A stretch of 64,000 nucleotides of DNA. It comes from Candidatus Kuenenia stuttgartensis (GTDB lineage: Bacteria; Planctomycetota; Planctomycetia; Pirellulales; UBA1268). The DNA is taken from positions 1 through 64,000 of the forward strand of contig CAMDDJ010000003.1 of assembly GCA_945891385.1 (NCBI GenBank), in the 5' to 3' direction. Positions 44,543-53,548 of the stretch are shown here, in pieces. Made by a program: the position numbers and the translations under genes. The notes under the pieces are model-generated. The model saw only the letters and a list, made by a program, of their open reading frames with translations. It was not told where the DNA came from and made no database searches. The stretch's first letter is position 1; each line of letters begins with the position of its first letter.

Positions 44543-46578
44543 CGTTCCTCCAGCCCTGGGTGCTCGCGGCGCTGCCGCTGGTGGCGTTGCCGCTGATCAT
44601 CCACCTGATCAATCAGCGGCGATTCCAGACGGTGCAGTGGGGCGGCATGATGTTCTTGGTGGCAGCGAAGGCGCTTTCGAGCGGCTACTCGCGGCTGCGG
44701 CACTGGCTGATCATGCTCCTGCGGATGCTGGCGGTGGCCGGTGTGATCCTGGCGGTGGGACGCCCCTTGTCCCGAGGCTGGCTGGCGCTGGCCGGCGGTG
44801 GCCGGCCCGACACGGCGATCGTGATCCTCGACACGAGCCCGAGCATGCAGGCCCGCGATCCGAATGTGGCCGATTCGAAACTGGCCTCGGGCCGCCGTCA
44901 GCTGGCCCAGTCGCTGGCGACACTCGCGCCAGCCCACTGCCTGTTCCTGCCGGCGACCGGCCGTCCGCTCGAAATCGAGCCCGAAGAGCTCATCGACCTC
45001 CCCGCCGCCGCGCCGACCGCCGCGCCGACCGCGATTGCCGACCGGCTCCAGACCGCCTACGACTTCATTCGGGAGAACGCGGCTGGCACCGCCGAGATCT
45101 GGATCTGTTCCGATGGCCGGGCCAACGACTGGGCGATCGACACCGGGGGCTGGGCGGGCATGCGGGACGCGTTCGCCAAGCTGCCGCAGCAGGTGCGGTT
45201 TCAGCTGGTGGCCTTTCCGGCGCCGGCCGTGGGCAACCTGGCGGTCCGCGTGACCGACCAGCGGGTGCAGCGGCGGGGAGAGGCCCGCGAACTGGTGGTT
45301 CGCGTGCAGGTGACACGGACCGACGTCCAGGGCACACCCGAGCCGGTGACGATCCCGCTCAAGTTCGAGATTGATGGCGTGGTGACCGTCGTGGATCTGG
45401 CCGTGACCGGCCGCGAGGCGGTGCTCGCCGATCATGTTCTGCCTCTGGGCCGCGGGGCCGAGGCCCGCGGCCATGGTCGGATTTCGATTCCCGCCGATGC
45501 CAACCCGGCGGACAACGAGTTTTATTTCGTGTTCGACGATCCGCCGCCGCGCGTGACGCTCGTCGTGGCCGACGACGACGGGGTCGGTCGACTGCTGGAA
45601 CTGGCCGCCTCGATCCCGCCCAGCAAGGACTTCGAGAGCCGCGCCGACCGCGTGCCCCGCGGTGCGTTGGCCACGGCCGCCTGGGATGAAGCCGCGGCCG
45701 TGCTCTGGCAGGGTCCGCTGCCGAGCGGCCGCGAGGCCGAACTCGTCGGGGCGTTTCTGGCCCGCGGGGGCCAGGTAATCTTCTTTCCTCCCGAGCATCC
45801 TGTCGCCGAGTCCTTTGCCGGAATCTCGTGGCGGACGTGGGTGAGTCACGAGCCGGCCCTCGCACCCGAGCAGTGGCGAACCGACCAGGACATTCTGGCG
45901 AACACCCTCGCAGGTGGCGCCTTGCCTTTGGGGGAACTCATGATCCGGCGCACCTGCGAACTCGCCGGTGAGGTCGTGCCGCTCGCCTCACTCCCCGGTG
46001 GCGTGCCCCTTTTCGCCCGCACCCCGACGGGGACGGGCGTGTATTGCTGCACCACGCTGCCTACGAGCCGCGACTCGTCGCTGGCCGGCGAAGGCATCGT
46101 CTTCTATGCGATGGTTCAGCGGGCGATCGATCGTGGACTCACCCCGCTCGCCGGCGCGCGGCAGCTCGACGCGGGTTCGGCCGCGGCCGTCCAGGCCCAG
46201 GGAGGCACGGCGGCCTGGACCCGACTCGTCGGACCTGACGGAGCGCTCTCGAGCGACGCGGGGTTCGTGTCGGGGGTCTATGCGGCCGGCGGCCGGCTCG
46301 TGGCGGTGAATCGACCGTTGGCCGAGGACACGGCACCGGTCCTGTCGGACGAGCGAATCGACGCGCTCTTTCGCGGGCTCTCCTACGCCCGGATCTCCGG
46401 AGAACCCGGCAGCGGCGAGAGCGTGGTGCAGGAAATCTGGCGGGCCTTCCTGATCGCGATGCTCGTGGCGCTCGTCGCCGAGGGAATTCTGAGCCTGCCG
46501 CGGAGCCAGTCGGCCAGTGATGGCAGGTCGCGATCGTTCGCTCCGGGCGGACGACCGCTCGAGGAGGCGCTCGCATGA
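44539..46578 (+). CDS. BatA-like membrane protein with VWA domain
   Basis: 679 residues. The N-terminal aerotolerance-type region FLQPWVLAALPLVALPLIIH (1-21) and a second helix (LIMLLRMLAVAGVILAVGR) anchor it. The VWA MIDAS begins VILDTSPSM (95-103; D-x-S-x-S kept). A long periplasmic part follows, including a beta-rich domain and a Rossmann-like segment (WQGPLPSGREAELVGAFLAR), and a C-terminal helix at about 638-660 returns to the membrane. It overlaps both neighbours by 4 nt, so translation is coupled. Role in envelope complex assembly or stress is inferred from the family. Confidence 0.85.
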   Translation: MTFLQPWVLAALPLVALPLIIHLINQRRFQTVQWGGMMFLVAAKALSSGYSRLRHWLIMLLRMLAVAGVILAVGRPLSRGWLALAGGGRPDTAIVILDTSPSMQARDPNVADSKLASGRRQLAQSLATLAPAHCLFLPATGRPLEIEPEELIDLPAAAPTAAPTAIADRLQTAYDFIRENAAGTAEIWICSDGRANDWAIDTGGWAGMRDAFAKLPQQVRFQLVAFPAPAVGNLAVRVTDQRVQRRGEARELVVRVQVTRTDVQGTPEPVTIPLKFEIDGVVTVVDLAVTGREAVLADHVLPLGRGAEARGHGRISIPADANPADNEFYFVFDDPPPRVTLVVADDDGVGRLLELAASIPPSKDFESRADRVPRGALATAAWDEAAAVLWQGPLPSGREAELVGAFLARGGQVIFFPPEHPVAESFAGISWRTWVSHEPALAPEQWRTDQDILANTLAGGALPLGELMIRRTCELAGEVVPLASLPGGVPLFARTPTGTGVYCCTTLPTSRDSSLAGEGIVFYAMVQRAIDRGLTPLAGARQLDAGSAAAVQAQGGTAAWTRLVGPDGALSSDAGFVSGVYAAGGRLVAVNRPLAEDTAPVLSDERIDALFRGLSYARISGEPGSGESVVQEIWRAFLIAMLVALVAEGILSLPRSQSASDGRSRSFAPGGRPLEEALA

Positions 46579-48776
46579 CCGCCCTACCCGCCTTCGAAGG
46601 CCTGCGGTTTTTCACCACGCCCTGGACCATCGTGCTCTCGACCGCGCTCGTGCTGGCCGCGATGGTCGTGGCGGCGATCACCTGGCGGCGGAGCGGCTAC
46701 GCCTGGGGCACGGGAGTCGTGGAACTGCTTCGCGTGCTGATTGCCGGAATCGTGGCCCTGCTGCTCAACCAGCCGGAGTGGGTCGAGGAGTACCGGCCCA
46801 CCGAGAAGCCGGTGGTCGCCATCCTCGTCGATGCCTCGCCCAGCATGGACACCCAGGATGTGGTTCGACCCGGTGGTCCGGTCTCACGGCGGCAGGCGGT
46901 CGCCGAATTGGCGACGAGCGATTTCTGGTGGTCGCTCGCCGAGCGGTTTCGCGTCGTGATCGAGCCCTTCTCGGCGGGAACCGCGGCGGCGGGAACCGAC
47001 CTGGCCCGACCGCTGGCCGCCGCCGCCGATCAGTTCGCGAGCCTCCGGGCAGTGGTGCTTGCGAGCGACGGCGATTGGACCGAAGGCGAACCGCCGCTCG
47101 AGGTGGCGCAGCGGCTCCGGCTTGCCCAGGTGCCCGTGTTCGCAGTGGCGGCAGGCAGTCCCACCAAATTGCCCGACGTCGAACTCGTCAGCCTCGACTG
47201 CCCCACGGTCGGCGTGGTCGGCAAGCCGGTGCGGGTGCCGTTTACGGTCCGTTCCACGCTGCCGACCGAGCGGGTGATTCCCGCCATTCTCACGACTTCG
47301 AGCGGAGAAACGCTCCGCAAGGACATTCGGCTGCCGCCGATGGCCACGGTCAGTGAGTGGCTGTATTGGACGCCCGCGACCGTGGGCGACTACACCCTCA
47401 CGCTCAGCCTCCCCGCGGAAGCCGATGAGCTCCTGCCTGACAACAACGAGCGGACGGCTCCGATCGCCGTTCGGGAGGAGCGGCTCAAGGTGCTCGTGGT
47501 GGAGAGCGTGCCGCGGTGGGAGTATCGCTATCTGCGAAACGCCTTGTCCCGCGATCCGGGGGTCGAGGTCTCCTGCCTGCTCTTCCAGCCGGGCTTGAGC
47601 AAGCGGGGCGGTGGCAACCGCGACTACATCCGGGAGTTTCCCAGCGGCCTCGACGAGCTCTCGCAATTTGACGTCGTGTTCCTCGGCGACGTGGGGCTTT
47701 CGCCTGAACAACTCACCGAAGAGGATTGCCGACTCCTGAAAGGCCTCGTCGAGTATCAGGCCAGCGGCCTCGTGTTCATGCCGGGCTGGCGGGGCGAGCA
47801 GGCTTCGTTCATCGGCTCACCGCTCGAGGATCTCGTGCCGGTGGTGATCGATCCGGCGACGCCCGAGGGAACTGCGACCGACTCTCCCAGACGGCTCGTG
47901 CTCACCGAAGCCGGTCGCAAGAGTCTGCTGACCAAGCTCGCCGACTCTCCGACTGAGAACCTCGCCGTCTGGGAGAGCCTGCCGGGAGGGCAGTGGTACG
48001 GGCCGGTGCTGCGGGCCAAGGCAGGCAGCGAGGTGCTCGCGGTCCACGAGGACGTGGCCAATGAATATGGTCGGATCCCGCTGCTCGTCACCCGCACCTA
48101 CGGTGCCGGCAAGGTGCTCTACATGGCGACCGACGGGGCGTGGCGGTGGCGGAAGGGGGTCGAGGACAAATACCACTACCGCTTCTGGGGCCAGGTGGTC
48201 CGCTGGATGGCCTACCGCCGCAACATGGCCAAGGGTGAGCGGATGAGCCTCTCGTTCTCTCCGGAGCAGCCCGAGCTCGGGCAGGCGATCGTGCTCGATG
48301 CCCGGGTCGCGACCACGTCGGGCGAGCCGCTCATCCGAGGCGAGGTGGCCGCGCGGATCACGGCGCCGAGTGGCCGGGTGGAGACGGTGCGGTTCGCGCC
48401 GCCGGCGGGTGATGGTGAGTGGGGCGTGTTCGCCGGCTCGTTCACCGCAGCCGAGCCGGGTCGGCATGAGATCATGCTCAGTTGTCGGGAAACGTCCGAT
48501 AGCCTCGAGGCCTCGCTCTTCGTCCAGGGCTCGGCGGCCGAGGGAGTCGGCGCCGCCGCCCGGCCCGAGGTGCTTGCCGAGATCGCCCAGGTGACCCGCG
48601 GCCGGGTGCTGCCGCAGGACGACCTCGCCGGTTTGATCGCCACGCTTGCGGAATTGCCGGAATCGCCCCCCGAGGTTCGTCGGCTTCAACTCTGGTGTCA
48701 CCCGGCAGTGGCTGGGCTGCTCGTAGGCCTCCTGGGGTTGTTCTGGGTGGGACGCAAGCGGCAGGGGCTCGTATGA
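46575..48776 (+). CDS. VWA/glutamine-amidotransferase-like membrane protein
   Basis: 733 residues. Two N-terminal helices (IVLSTALVLAAMVVAAITW and LLRVLIAGIVALLL) precede a VWA domain with MIDAS VDASPSMDTQD (85-95). A beta domain follows, then a class I glutamine-amidotransferase-like fold (VLVVESVPRWEYRYLRNAL, FDVVFLGDVGL), without a clear nucleophile Cys. A C-terminal helix (HPAVAGLLVGLLGLFWVG) ends the protein. It is paralogous in layout to the preceding gene and overlaps it by 4 nt. The operon is then interrupted by a 318-nt gap with a repeat. Confidence 0.83.
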   Translation: MTALPAFEGLRFFTTPWTIVLSTALVLAAMVVAAITWRRSGYAWGTGVVELLRVLIAGIVALLLNQPEWVEEYRPTEKPVVAILVDASPSMDTQDVVRPGGPVSRRQAVAELATSDFWWSLAERFRVVIEPFSAGTAAAGTDLARPLAAAADQFASLRAVVLASDGDWTEGEPPLEVAQRLRLAQVPVFAVAAGSPTKLPDVELVSLDCPTVGVVGKPVRVPFTVRSTLPTERVIPAILTTSSGETLRKDIRLPPMATVSEWLYWTPATVGDYTLTLSLPAEADELLPDNNERTAPIAVREERLKVLVVESVPRWEYRYLRNALSRDPGVEVSCLLFQPGLSKRGGGNRDYIREFPSGLDELSQFDVVFLGDVGLSPEQLTEEDCRLLKGLVEYQASGLVFMPGWRGEQASFIGSPLEDLVPVVIDPATPEGTATDSPRRLVLTEAGRKSLLTKLADSPTENLAVWESLPGGQWYGPVLRAKAGSEVLAVHEDVANEYGRIPLLVTRTYGAGKVLYMATDGAWRWRKGVEDKYHYRFWGQVVRWMAYRRNMAKGERMSLSFSPEQPELGQAIVLDARVATTSGEPLIRGEVAARITAPSGRVETVRFAPPAGDGEWGVFAGSFTAAEPGRHEIMLSCRETSDSLEASLFVQGSAAEGVGAAARPEVLAEIAQVTRGRVLPQDDLAGLIATLAELPESPPEVRRLQLWCHPAVAGLLVGLLGLFWVGRKRQGLV

Positions 48777-49094
48777 ACCGAGGCGTGAGCGTCCGACGAG
48801 AAGCCACGGGCAACCCCGGACCGGGAAAAACGGTCTCCGGGACTCGCTTCTTCTTCCTGGAGAGGCGAGAATGAGGCTTTGCGGGCTTCATCCAGCGCGG
48901 GCCGGGGTTGCCCATGCCATCTCGCCGGACGTTCGCTCCGGCCTTCGTGGCCTTTGCTCACTCGGAGGAAACCTCGCTTCGCCTTCCTGGCTCCGCTCGG
49001 TTTCCTACGCCGCTCGATTGGCACGGGCAACCCCTCAAACCAATGAGCGTCCCGGAAGGAACAGACAACGGGATCGGGCCCAGGAGGCGGTGCG
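48777..49094. other. 318-nt gap inside the MoxR/VWA operon
   Basis: It holds no convincing gene. It contains the structured repeat at 48904-49034. A further copy of the terminal motif, GCCACGGGCAACCCCGG at 48803-48819, can pair with 48902-48918 at most positions, so a second stem-loop may precede the first. An in-frame small peptide is readable at 48908-49108 but is not conserved in the second copy. No promoter stands out. Confidence 0.6.
48904..49034 (+). repeat. Dispersed structured repeat, copy 1
   Basis: 131 nt bounded by GGGGTTGCCCATGCCA (48904-48919) and TGGCACGGGCAACCCC (49019-49034), inverted arms with one mismatch. Inside are GCCGGA-CGTTCGC-TCCGGC, GGCC-TTCGT-GGCC, and an AGGAAACC...GGTTTCCT stem. 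The inner 90 nt agree with copy 2 (59131-59221) at about 80 positions by eye. Arm changes compensate: T-A at 48908/49030 here is C-G there, and G-C at 48916/49022 is A-T there. The mobilising enzyme, if any, is not here. Confidence 0.85.
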
Positions 49095-52000
49095 ATGAGT
49101 TTCGCTAGCGACGCGGGCCAAGGGGGAGCGGCCGGCATCCAGCTGCCGAGGGATTTGGCCGCGCGGCTCTACGCCTTTCGCGGCCGGGTCTGGCTCGTCA
49201 AGATCGTCGAGGCGGTCTGCGCGGCGATCGTCGGCGTCCTGGCCGGCTACCTGCTGCTCTTTCTCGTCGATCGCCTGATCGAGACGCCATCGTGGCTGCG
49301 GTATGCCTTGTTCGCGGTGGCCGTGGTCGCGTGTGGCCTGGTGCCGGTGGCGTTTCACCGCTGGATCTGGCGGCACCGTGGTCTCGATCAGGTGGCGCGG
49401 CTCGTCGGCCGGAGGTTCCCCGGGCTCGGTGATCAGCTGCTGGGCATCATCGAATTGGTTCGCGACCAGGGCCGGGCGGAGGCCACGGGCACCAACCGCT
49501 CGCGGCGGCTGTGCGAGGCGGCGATCGAGCAGGTGGCCGAGCGGTCACGGGCCTTCGATTTCTTCGTGGCCGTTCCCCGGCCGCGGCATCGCCGCTGGCT
49601 GGTGGCGGCGGCCCTGCTCGCGACCGTGACCGGAGCCGTCGCCTGGGTGACGCCACCCGCGGCGGCCAACGCCTGGGCGCGGCTGCTCGCACCCTGGCGA
49701 GACGTCGAGCGGTTCACGTTCACCCGCGTCGCTCCTCTGCCCGACGCGGTCGTGATTCCTCACGGCGAACCGGCCGAGATCACGGTGCCGCTGGAGCCGA
49801 CGACCAGGTGGCGGCCCGCCACGGCTTCCGCCCGGGTCGGCCGCCAGACGCCTCTCGCTGCCGAGCTTGTCGATGGCCGCTATCGCTTCACGCTGCCGCC
49901 GCAATTGGCCTCGGCCCCGCTCGCCATCGCCGTGGGCGACGCCCGGCCGCGGGCTCGGATCGAACCGATGCTCCGGCCTGAGATCAACGTGTTGATGGCG
50001 GAGATCAGGCTGCCGGACTACCTGCAGCGGACCGCCCTCGAGCGGCAGGAGATTCGCGGCGGCACGCTGTCGGCTCTCGTCGGAAGCACGGTCGCGCTCG
50101 AGGCGACCGCCGATCGGGAGCTCGCGGCGGCGACCTTTGCTGGCGAGCTGCTCCAGCCGGCTGGCGCGGTCATTCGCACGCCGCCGATGCCGGTGGAGTC
50201 GAAGGCGACGCTTGTGCTCGATTGGCAGGACCGCCACGGCCTGGCCGGCAGCCGGCCGCTCGAGCTGGCGGTCGTGCCGCGGGAGGACGAGCCGCCGATG
50301 GTCGTCGCGGTCGATCTGCCCCCCAATCGCGACATCCTCTTGAACACCGACACCCTCCGGTTTCGGGTGGCCGCCCGCGACGACTTCGGCGTGCGGCGAG
50401 TAGGCCTCCAGTGGAAGGGTATCGGTGACTGGACGGGCACCGACGATCCGGCGGCTCAGACCGGCGGAGAGCGGCTGCTCCAGGCCGGCGGCCCGGAGGT
50501 CGACTCGCTCGAAGCGGTGGCCACCTTCTGCCCCGACGCGCTCGGCATCACGCCGCAGCCGATCCTGCTCTCCGCCTTCGCCGAGGACTACAAGCCCGGC
50601 CGCGACCGCTCGACCTCTCCGCCGCTGTTGATCTATGTGCTCGATCGAGCCGAGCATGCACTCGTGCTCAACACCCGGCTCCAGAACTTCCGGCAGCAGG
50701 CCAGTGAGGTCCGCGATCGGGAGATGGGGTTGTTGGCCACCAACAAGGAACTGCGGGAACTGCCCCCCGAGCGGCTGCTCGACGAGGACATGCGGGGACG
50801 GCTGCAGGGGCAGGCGATCGCCGAAGAGGCCAACGCCCGGCGTCTCGAGCGTCTGGTCGAGGATGGCGGGAAGCTCGTCCGCGAGGCGATGAAAAATCCC
50901 GACTTTGAAGCGGCCACGCTCGAACGGCTCGCCGAAGACATTCAGTCCCTGGCCGACATCGCGGCCAACCGTATGCCGGGCGTGGCCGAGCTCCTCGAGC
51001 AGGCGGCGACGGCTCAGGTCGCATCGGCGTCAGGCGGCACGCCGGGCGAGCCGGCGGCCGGTCAGCCAGGCCAGCCTCGGCCAGGGACAGCTGAGTCTCC
51101 GCCGGGTGATCCGGGTGACCAGCCGCCACGGGTGGGAGAGAACCGCAGCCAACCGGGAGCCGGCTCGGAGGATCCCTCGTCCGGCGCGGAGCCTGGGCAG
51201 CCACCTGTGCCGCAGGTCGTCGACCAGGAGTCGTCGCAGCAGCCACCCGCCGATGCCGCTGAACCGCCGAAGGCGGGCCCCGGCGGGCCGGGCCGGCTAG
51301 GCCTGCCGACCACGCAGGCTGGGGTGTCGCCCCCGCAGCCGAATGGTGAACCTCGAGAGGCGGACGACCTGCCGGCCGACGAGGCGCTCGACTCGGCGAT
51401 CGCCAAGCAGGAGGAACTGCTCGCCCAGTTCGCCGAGGTCGCCGATGAACTGGCGGCCGTGATGGCCCGACTCGAGGGCAGCACGTTCGTGAAGCGATTC
51501 AAGCTCGCCTCGCGGGAACAGGCTTCGATCGGCGGCCGGCTCGCGGCGATGGCTGCGGAAGCGTTCGTGGCTCCGGCCGTTCAGCCCGATGGCGTGCGGG
51601 CGGCGCTTGAAGGCGTCGAGGCGATGAACACCCGGGAGACCGAGAAGATCTCGGCCCTGATGGATGATCTTCAGGCCTACTTCGACCGACGCCAACTGCC
51701 CGCCTTCCAGACCGTGCTCGAGGAGATGAAGGAACTCGACGCGCTCGGCAGCCTCCGGCAATTGTCGGAGTCGATTCCGACCGAAGCCGGGATGTCGATC
51801 GCCCAGACGGAGTTTTGGTCGGACACCTTCGATCGGCTGGCGGACGATCTCGTGCCCCCGGCCCAGGGGGGCGAGGGGGGCGGGGACGGACCGCCCCGGG
51901 AGAGCGTGCCGCCGGAAGTGGTGCTCGAGATGATGAAGATCCTGGAGGAAGAGATGAACCTGCGGGAGGAGACTCGGGTGGTCGAGCAGACCCGGGGGGC

Positions 52001-52499
52001 GGTCGGCGACGATCCCCATGCCGAAGCGGCCCTCGCCCTGGCCGATCGCCAGGAGGGGCTCGCCGACCGCATCGTGGGCCTCGTCGATCGCCTGCTCGAG
52101 GAACCGGAAGGGGAGCGGGAGTTTGCCCAGGAAATCCAGCTCTTCGACAAGGTGGAGGAGGTGATGGTGGAAACAATCGACATCCTCGCCGCCCCCGACA
52201 CCGGCCCCAAGGCGCTCGGCGCCGAGACCGAAGCGATTGAACTTTTGCTCGCGGCCCAGGCGGCCGCTGCCAACCGTGGCGGTGGCGGCGGTGGTGGTGG
52301 TGGGACGACGCCCGGCGGGGGAGGCACCGGCACCGCTACGACGTCGGCACTCGCGCTCGTCGGCGCCGGCAATCGCACCGTGGCCGAAGCCGGTGGCGAA
52401 GACGAGCAGGCGACGGGTGTTTCCGGCCGGGTGTTGCCGGAGGAGTTTCGGGCCGGGCTCGATACCTACTTCAACCGACTCGAGAGGCAGCGGCCATGA
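49095..52499 (+). CDS. Large membrane-anchored protein (DUF4175-like)
   Basis: 1134 residues. Two N-terminal helices lie at about 36-57 and 66-86, and a third at about 170-188 (WLVAAALLATVTGAVAWV). A long periplasmic part has beta-rich domains to about 510, then helical segments with strong heptads (LNTRLQNFRQQASEVRDREM). A Pro/Gly/Gln-rich linker covers about 640-760, and a Gly-run of nine residues with GGGGG occurs near 1065. The layout resembles DUF4175-like proteins. It starts 318 nt after the VWA gene, has a coupled junction with the next gene, and its role is unknown. Confidence 0.75.
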   Translation: MSFASDAGQGGAAGIQLPRDLAARLYAFRGRVWLVKIVEAVCAAIVGVLAGYLLLFLVDRLIETPSWLRYALFAVAVVACGLVPVAFHRWIWRHRGLDQVARLVGRRFPGLGDQLLGIIELVRDQGRAEATGTNRSRRLCEAAIEQVAERSRAFDFFVAVPRPRHRRWLVAAALLATVTGAVAWVTPPAAANAWARLLAPWRDVERFTFTRVAPLPDAVVIPHGEPAEITVPLEPTTRWRPATASARVGRQTPLAAELVDGRYRFTLPPQLASAPLAIAVGDARPRARIEPMLRPEINVLMAEIRLPDYLQRTALERQEIRGGTLSALVGSTVALEATADRELAAATFAGELLQPAGAVIRTPPMPVESKATLVLDWQDRHGLAGSRPLELAVVPREDEPPMVVAVDLPPNRDILLNTDTLRFRVAARDDFGVRRVGLQWKGIGDWTGTDDPAAQTGGERLLQAGGPEVDSLEAVATFCPDALGITPQPILLSAFAEDYKPGRDRSTSPPLLIYVLDRAEHALVLNTRLQNFRQQASEVRDREMGLLATNKELRELPPERLLDEDMRGRLQGQAIAEEANARRLERLVEDGGKLVREAMKNPDFEAATLERLAEDIQSLADIAANRMPGVAELLEQAATAQVASASGGTPGEPAAGQPGQPRPGTAESPPGDPGDQPPRVGENRSQPGAGSEDPSSGAEPGQPPVPQVVDQESSQQPPADAAEPPKAGPGGPGRLGLPTTQAGVSPPQPNGEPREADDLPADEALDSAIAKQEELLAQFAEVADELAAVMARLEGSTFVKRFKLASREQASIGGRLAAMAAEAFVAPAVQPDGVRAALEGVEAMNTRETEKISALMDDLQAYFDRRQLPAFQTVLEEMKELDALGSLRQLSESIPTEAGMSIAQTEFWSDTFDRLADDLVPPAQGGEGGGDGPPRESVPPEVVLEMMKILEEEMNLREETRVVEQTRGAVGDDPHAEAALALADRQEGLADRIVGLVDRLLEEPEGEREFAQEIQLFDKVEEVMVETIDILAAPDTGPKALGAETEAIELLLAAQAAAANRGGGGGGGGGTTPGGGGTGTATTSALALVGAGNRTVAEAGGEDEQATGVSGRVLPEEFRAGLDTYFNRLERQRP

Positions 52500-53548
52500 G
52501 CGGCGGGGGCTGGTGCTCGACCGGAACAAGCTGCGGCCGGCCACTCGGCGGGACGGTGGCGACCGCATTCGTCATTGGCCTGGCATTCGCGGGTCAGTTG
52601 CCTGCCGCCGACGATGTCGTGGTCGAGGAGTCGGCGGAGCAGGTCCGGAAGGATTCTTCGGCCATCCCGGCCGCCGGTCTGCGAGCCTTCGTCGTGATGG
52701 GCAACCACCCCCTGGTCGGCCAGCAACGGGTCGTCTTGCCGGGTGGACCGATCCCGGTTTCACCGACGGTGGAGCTCGGCAGTCTCTTCGATCGCATAGT
52801 CTTCGGCCCCGAGTCTCGGGCGGGTCGTCCGGCGGAAGACATCGTGGCCCAACTCCGGCACAACGGCGAGAAACGGCTTGCCTTGCTCGGCGACGTGTGC
52901 AGCCTCTCGGGCGATCAGCAGCGGATCTTGCGGCTCGCGCTCGCGAGTGACCTCAATGGTTTCGCCACACACGTGGCCGCCGCCCGGTCGCGGTATGCGG
53001 GGATCGAAATGTCCGTACGGCCCGGATCGCTCGATCGCGAACTCGTGGTCGAACTGCGGGCCGAGGCCACGGCCTGCCGCTCGCGGTGGCAGCAATTCTT
53101 CGGCCCTGCATCCCTGTTCGCCTCCACCATGCCCGGTGTGCTCGAGTCCGACCAGTCCGATCGGCTGGCCGAATGGGTTGCCACCCGCCGGGCTGACCGG
53201 TGGCGATCGATGCTGGAGAGCGTTCTGCTCGACGACGGCACCCCTGCGCTGTGGCAGTCGGATGCGGCTGCCGCCGAGGCCCTGGCGATCCTCGCCGCGG
53301 ACGTGCCACCGTTGGCGGTGTTCGCCGCGGCCTGCGATCCCACGCTCGACGCCCGCATGACGAAACTCCAGCGCTCGCTGGTCATGGCACGGATGGGACG
53401 GATTCCGGAGCAGGTCCTGCGGCCGTTGGTTCAGCCGAGGGCGTGGGTTCCCGTGCGGCACGAAATCGATCGGTCCGAAGAGCCAGGGGTCGGACACGTC
53501 GAACGGCAGTTGACCATGAGACAGGTGCTCGAGGAGCCACGGCCATGA
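52496..53548 (+). CDS. Secreted helical protein, paralogue 1 of 3
   Basis: 350 residues with a signal-like N-terminus (GTVATAFVIGLAFAGQLPAA). The core is helical: GEKRLALLGDVCSLSGDQQRILRLALASD and SRYAGIEMSV match 55643-56587 strongly (GEKRLERIETACELTAAQRRRLQLAIESD, DRYAGMEVNM); in each the LS/LT-x-x-Q pattern follows Cys. The SLFASTMPGVLESDQSDRLAE part also matches. LTxxQ motifs recall Spy/CpxP periplasmic chaperones, but this is only a motif likeness. ATGA overlaps on both sides couple it to its neighbours. Function unknown. Confidence 0.7.
   Translation: MSGGGWCSTGTSCGRPLGGTVATAFVIGLAFAGQLPAADDVVVEESAEQVRKDSSAIPAAGLRAFVVMGNHPLVGQQRVVLPGGPIPVSPTVELGSLFDRIVFGPESRAGRPAEDIVAQLRHNGEKRLALLGDVCSLSGDQQRILRLALASDLNGFATHVAAARSRYAGIEMSVRPGSLDRELVVELRAEATACRSRWQQFFGPASLFASTMPGVLESDQSDRLAEWVATRRADRWRSMLESVLLDDGTPALWQSDAAAAEALAILAADVPPLAVFAAACDPTLDARMTKLQRSLVMARMGRIPEQVLRPLVQPRAWVPVRHEIDRSEEPGVGHVERQLTMRQVLEEPRP

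Noticed and set aside
48908-49108. Small peptide inside the repeat (copy 1)
   Set aside because: Copy 2 has a 1-nt indel in the same region, so no common reading frame is kept. The conservation is explained by base pairing.
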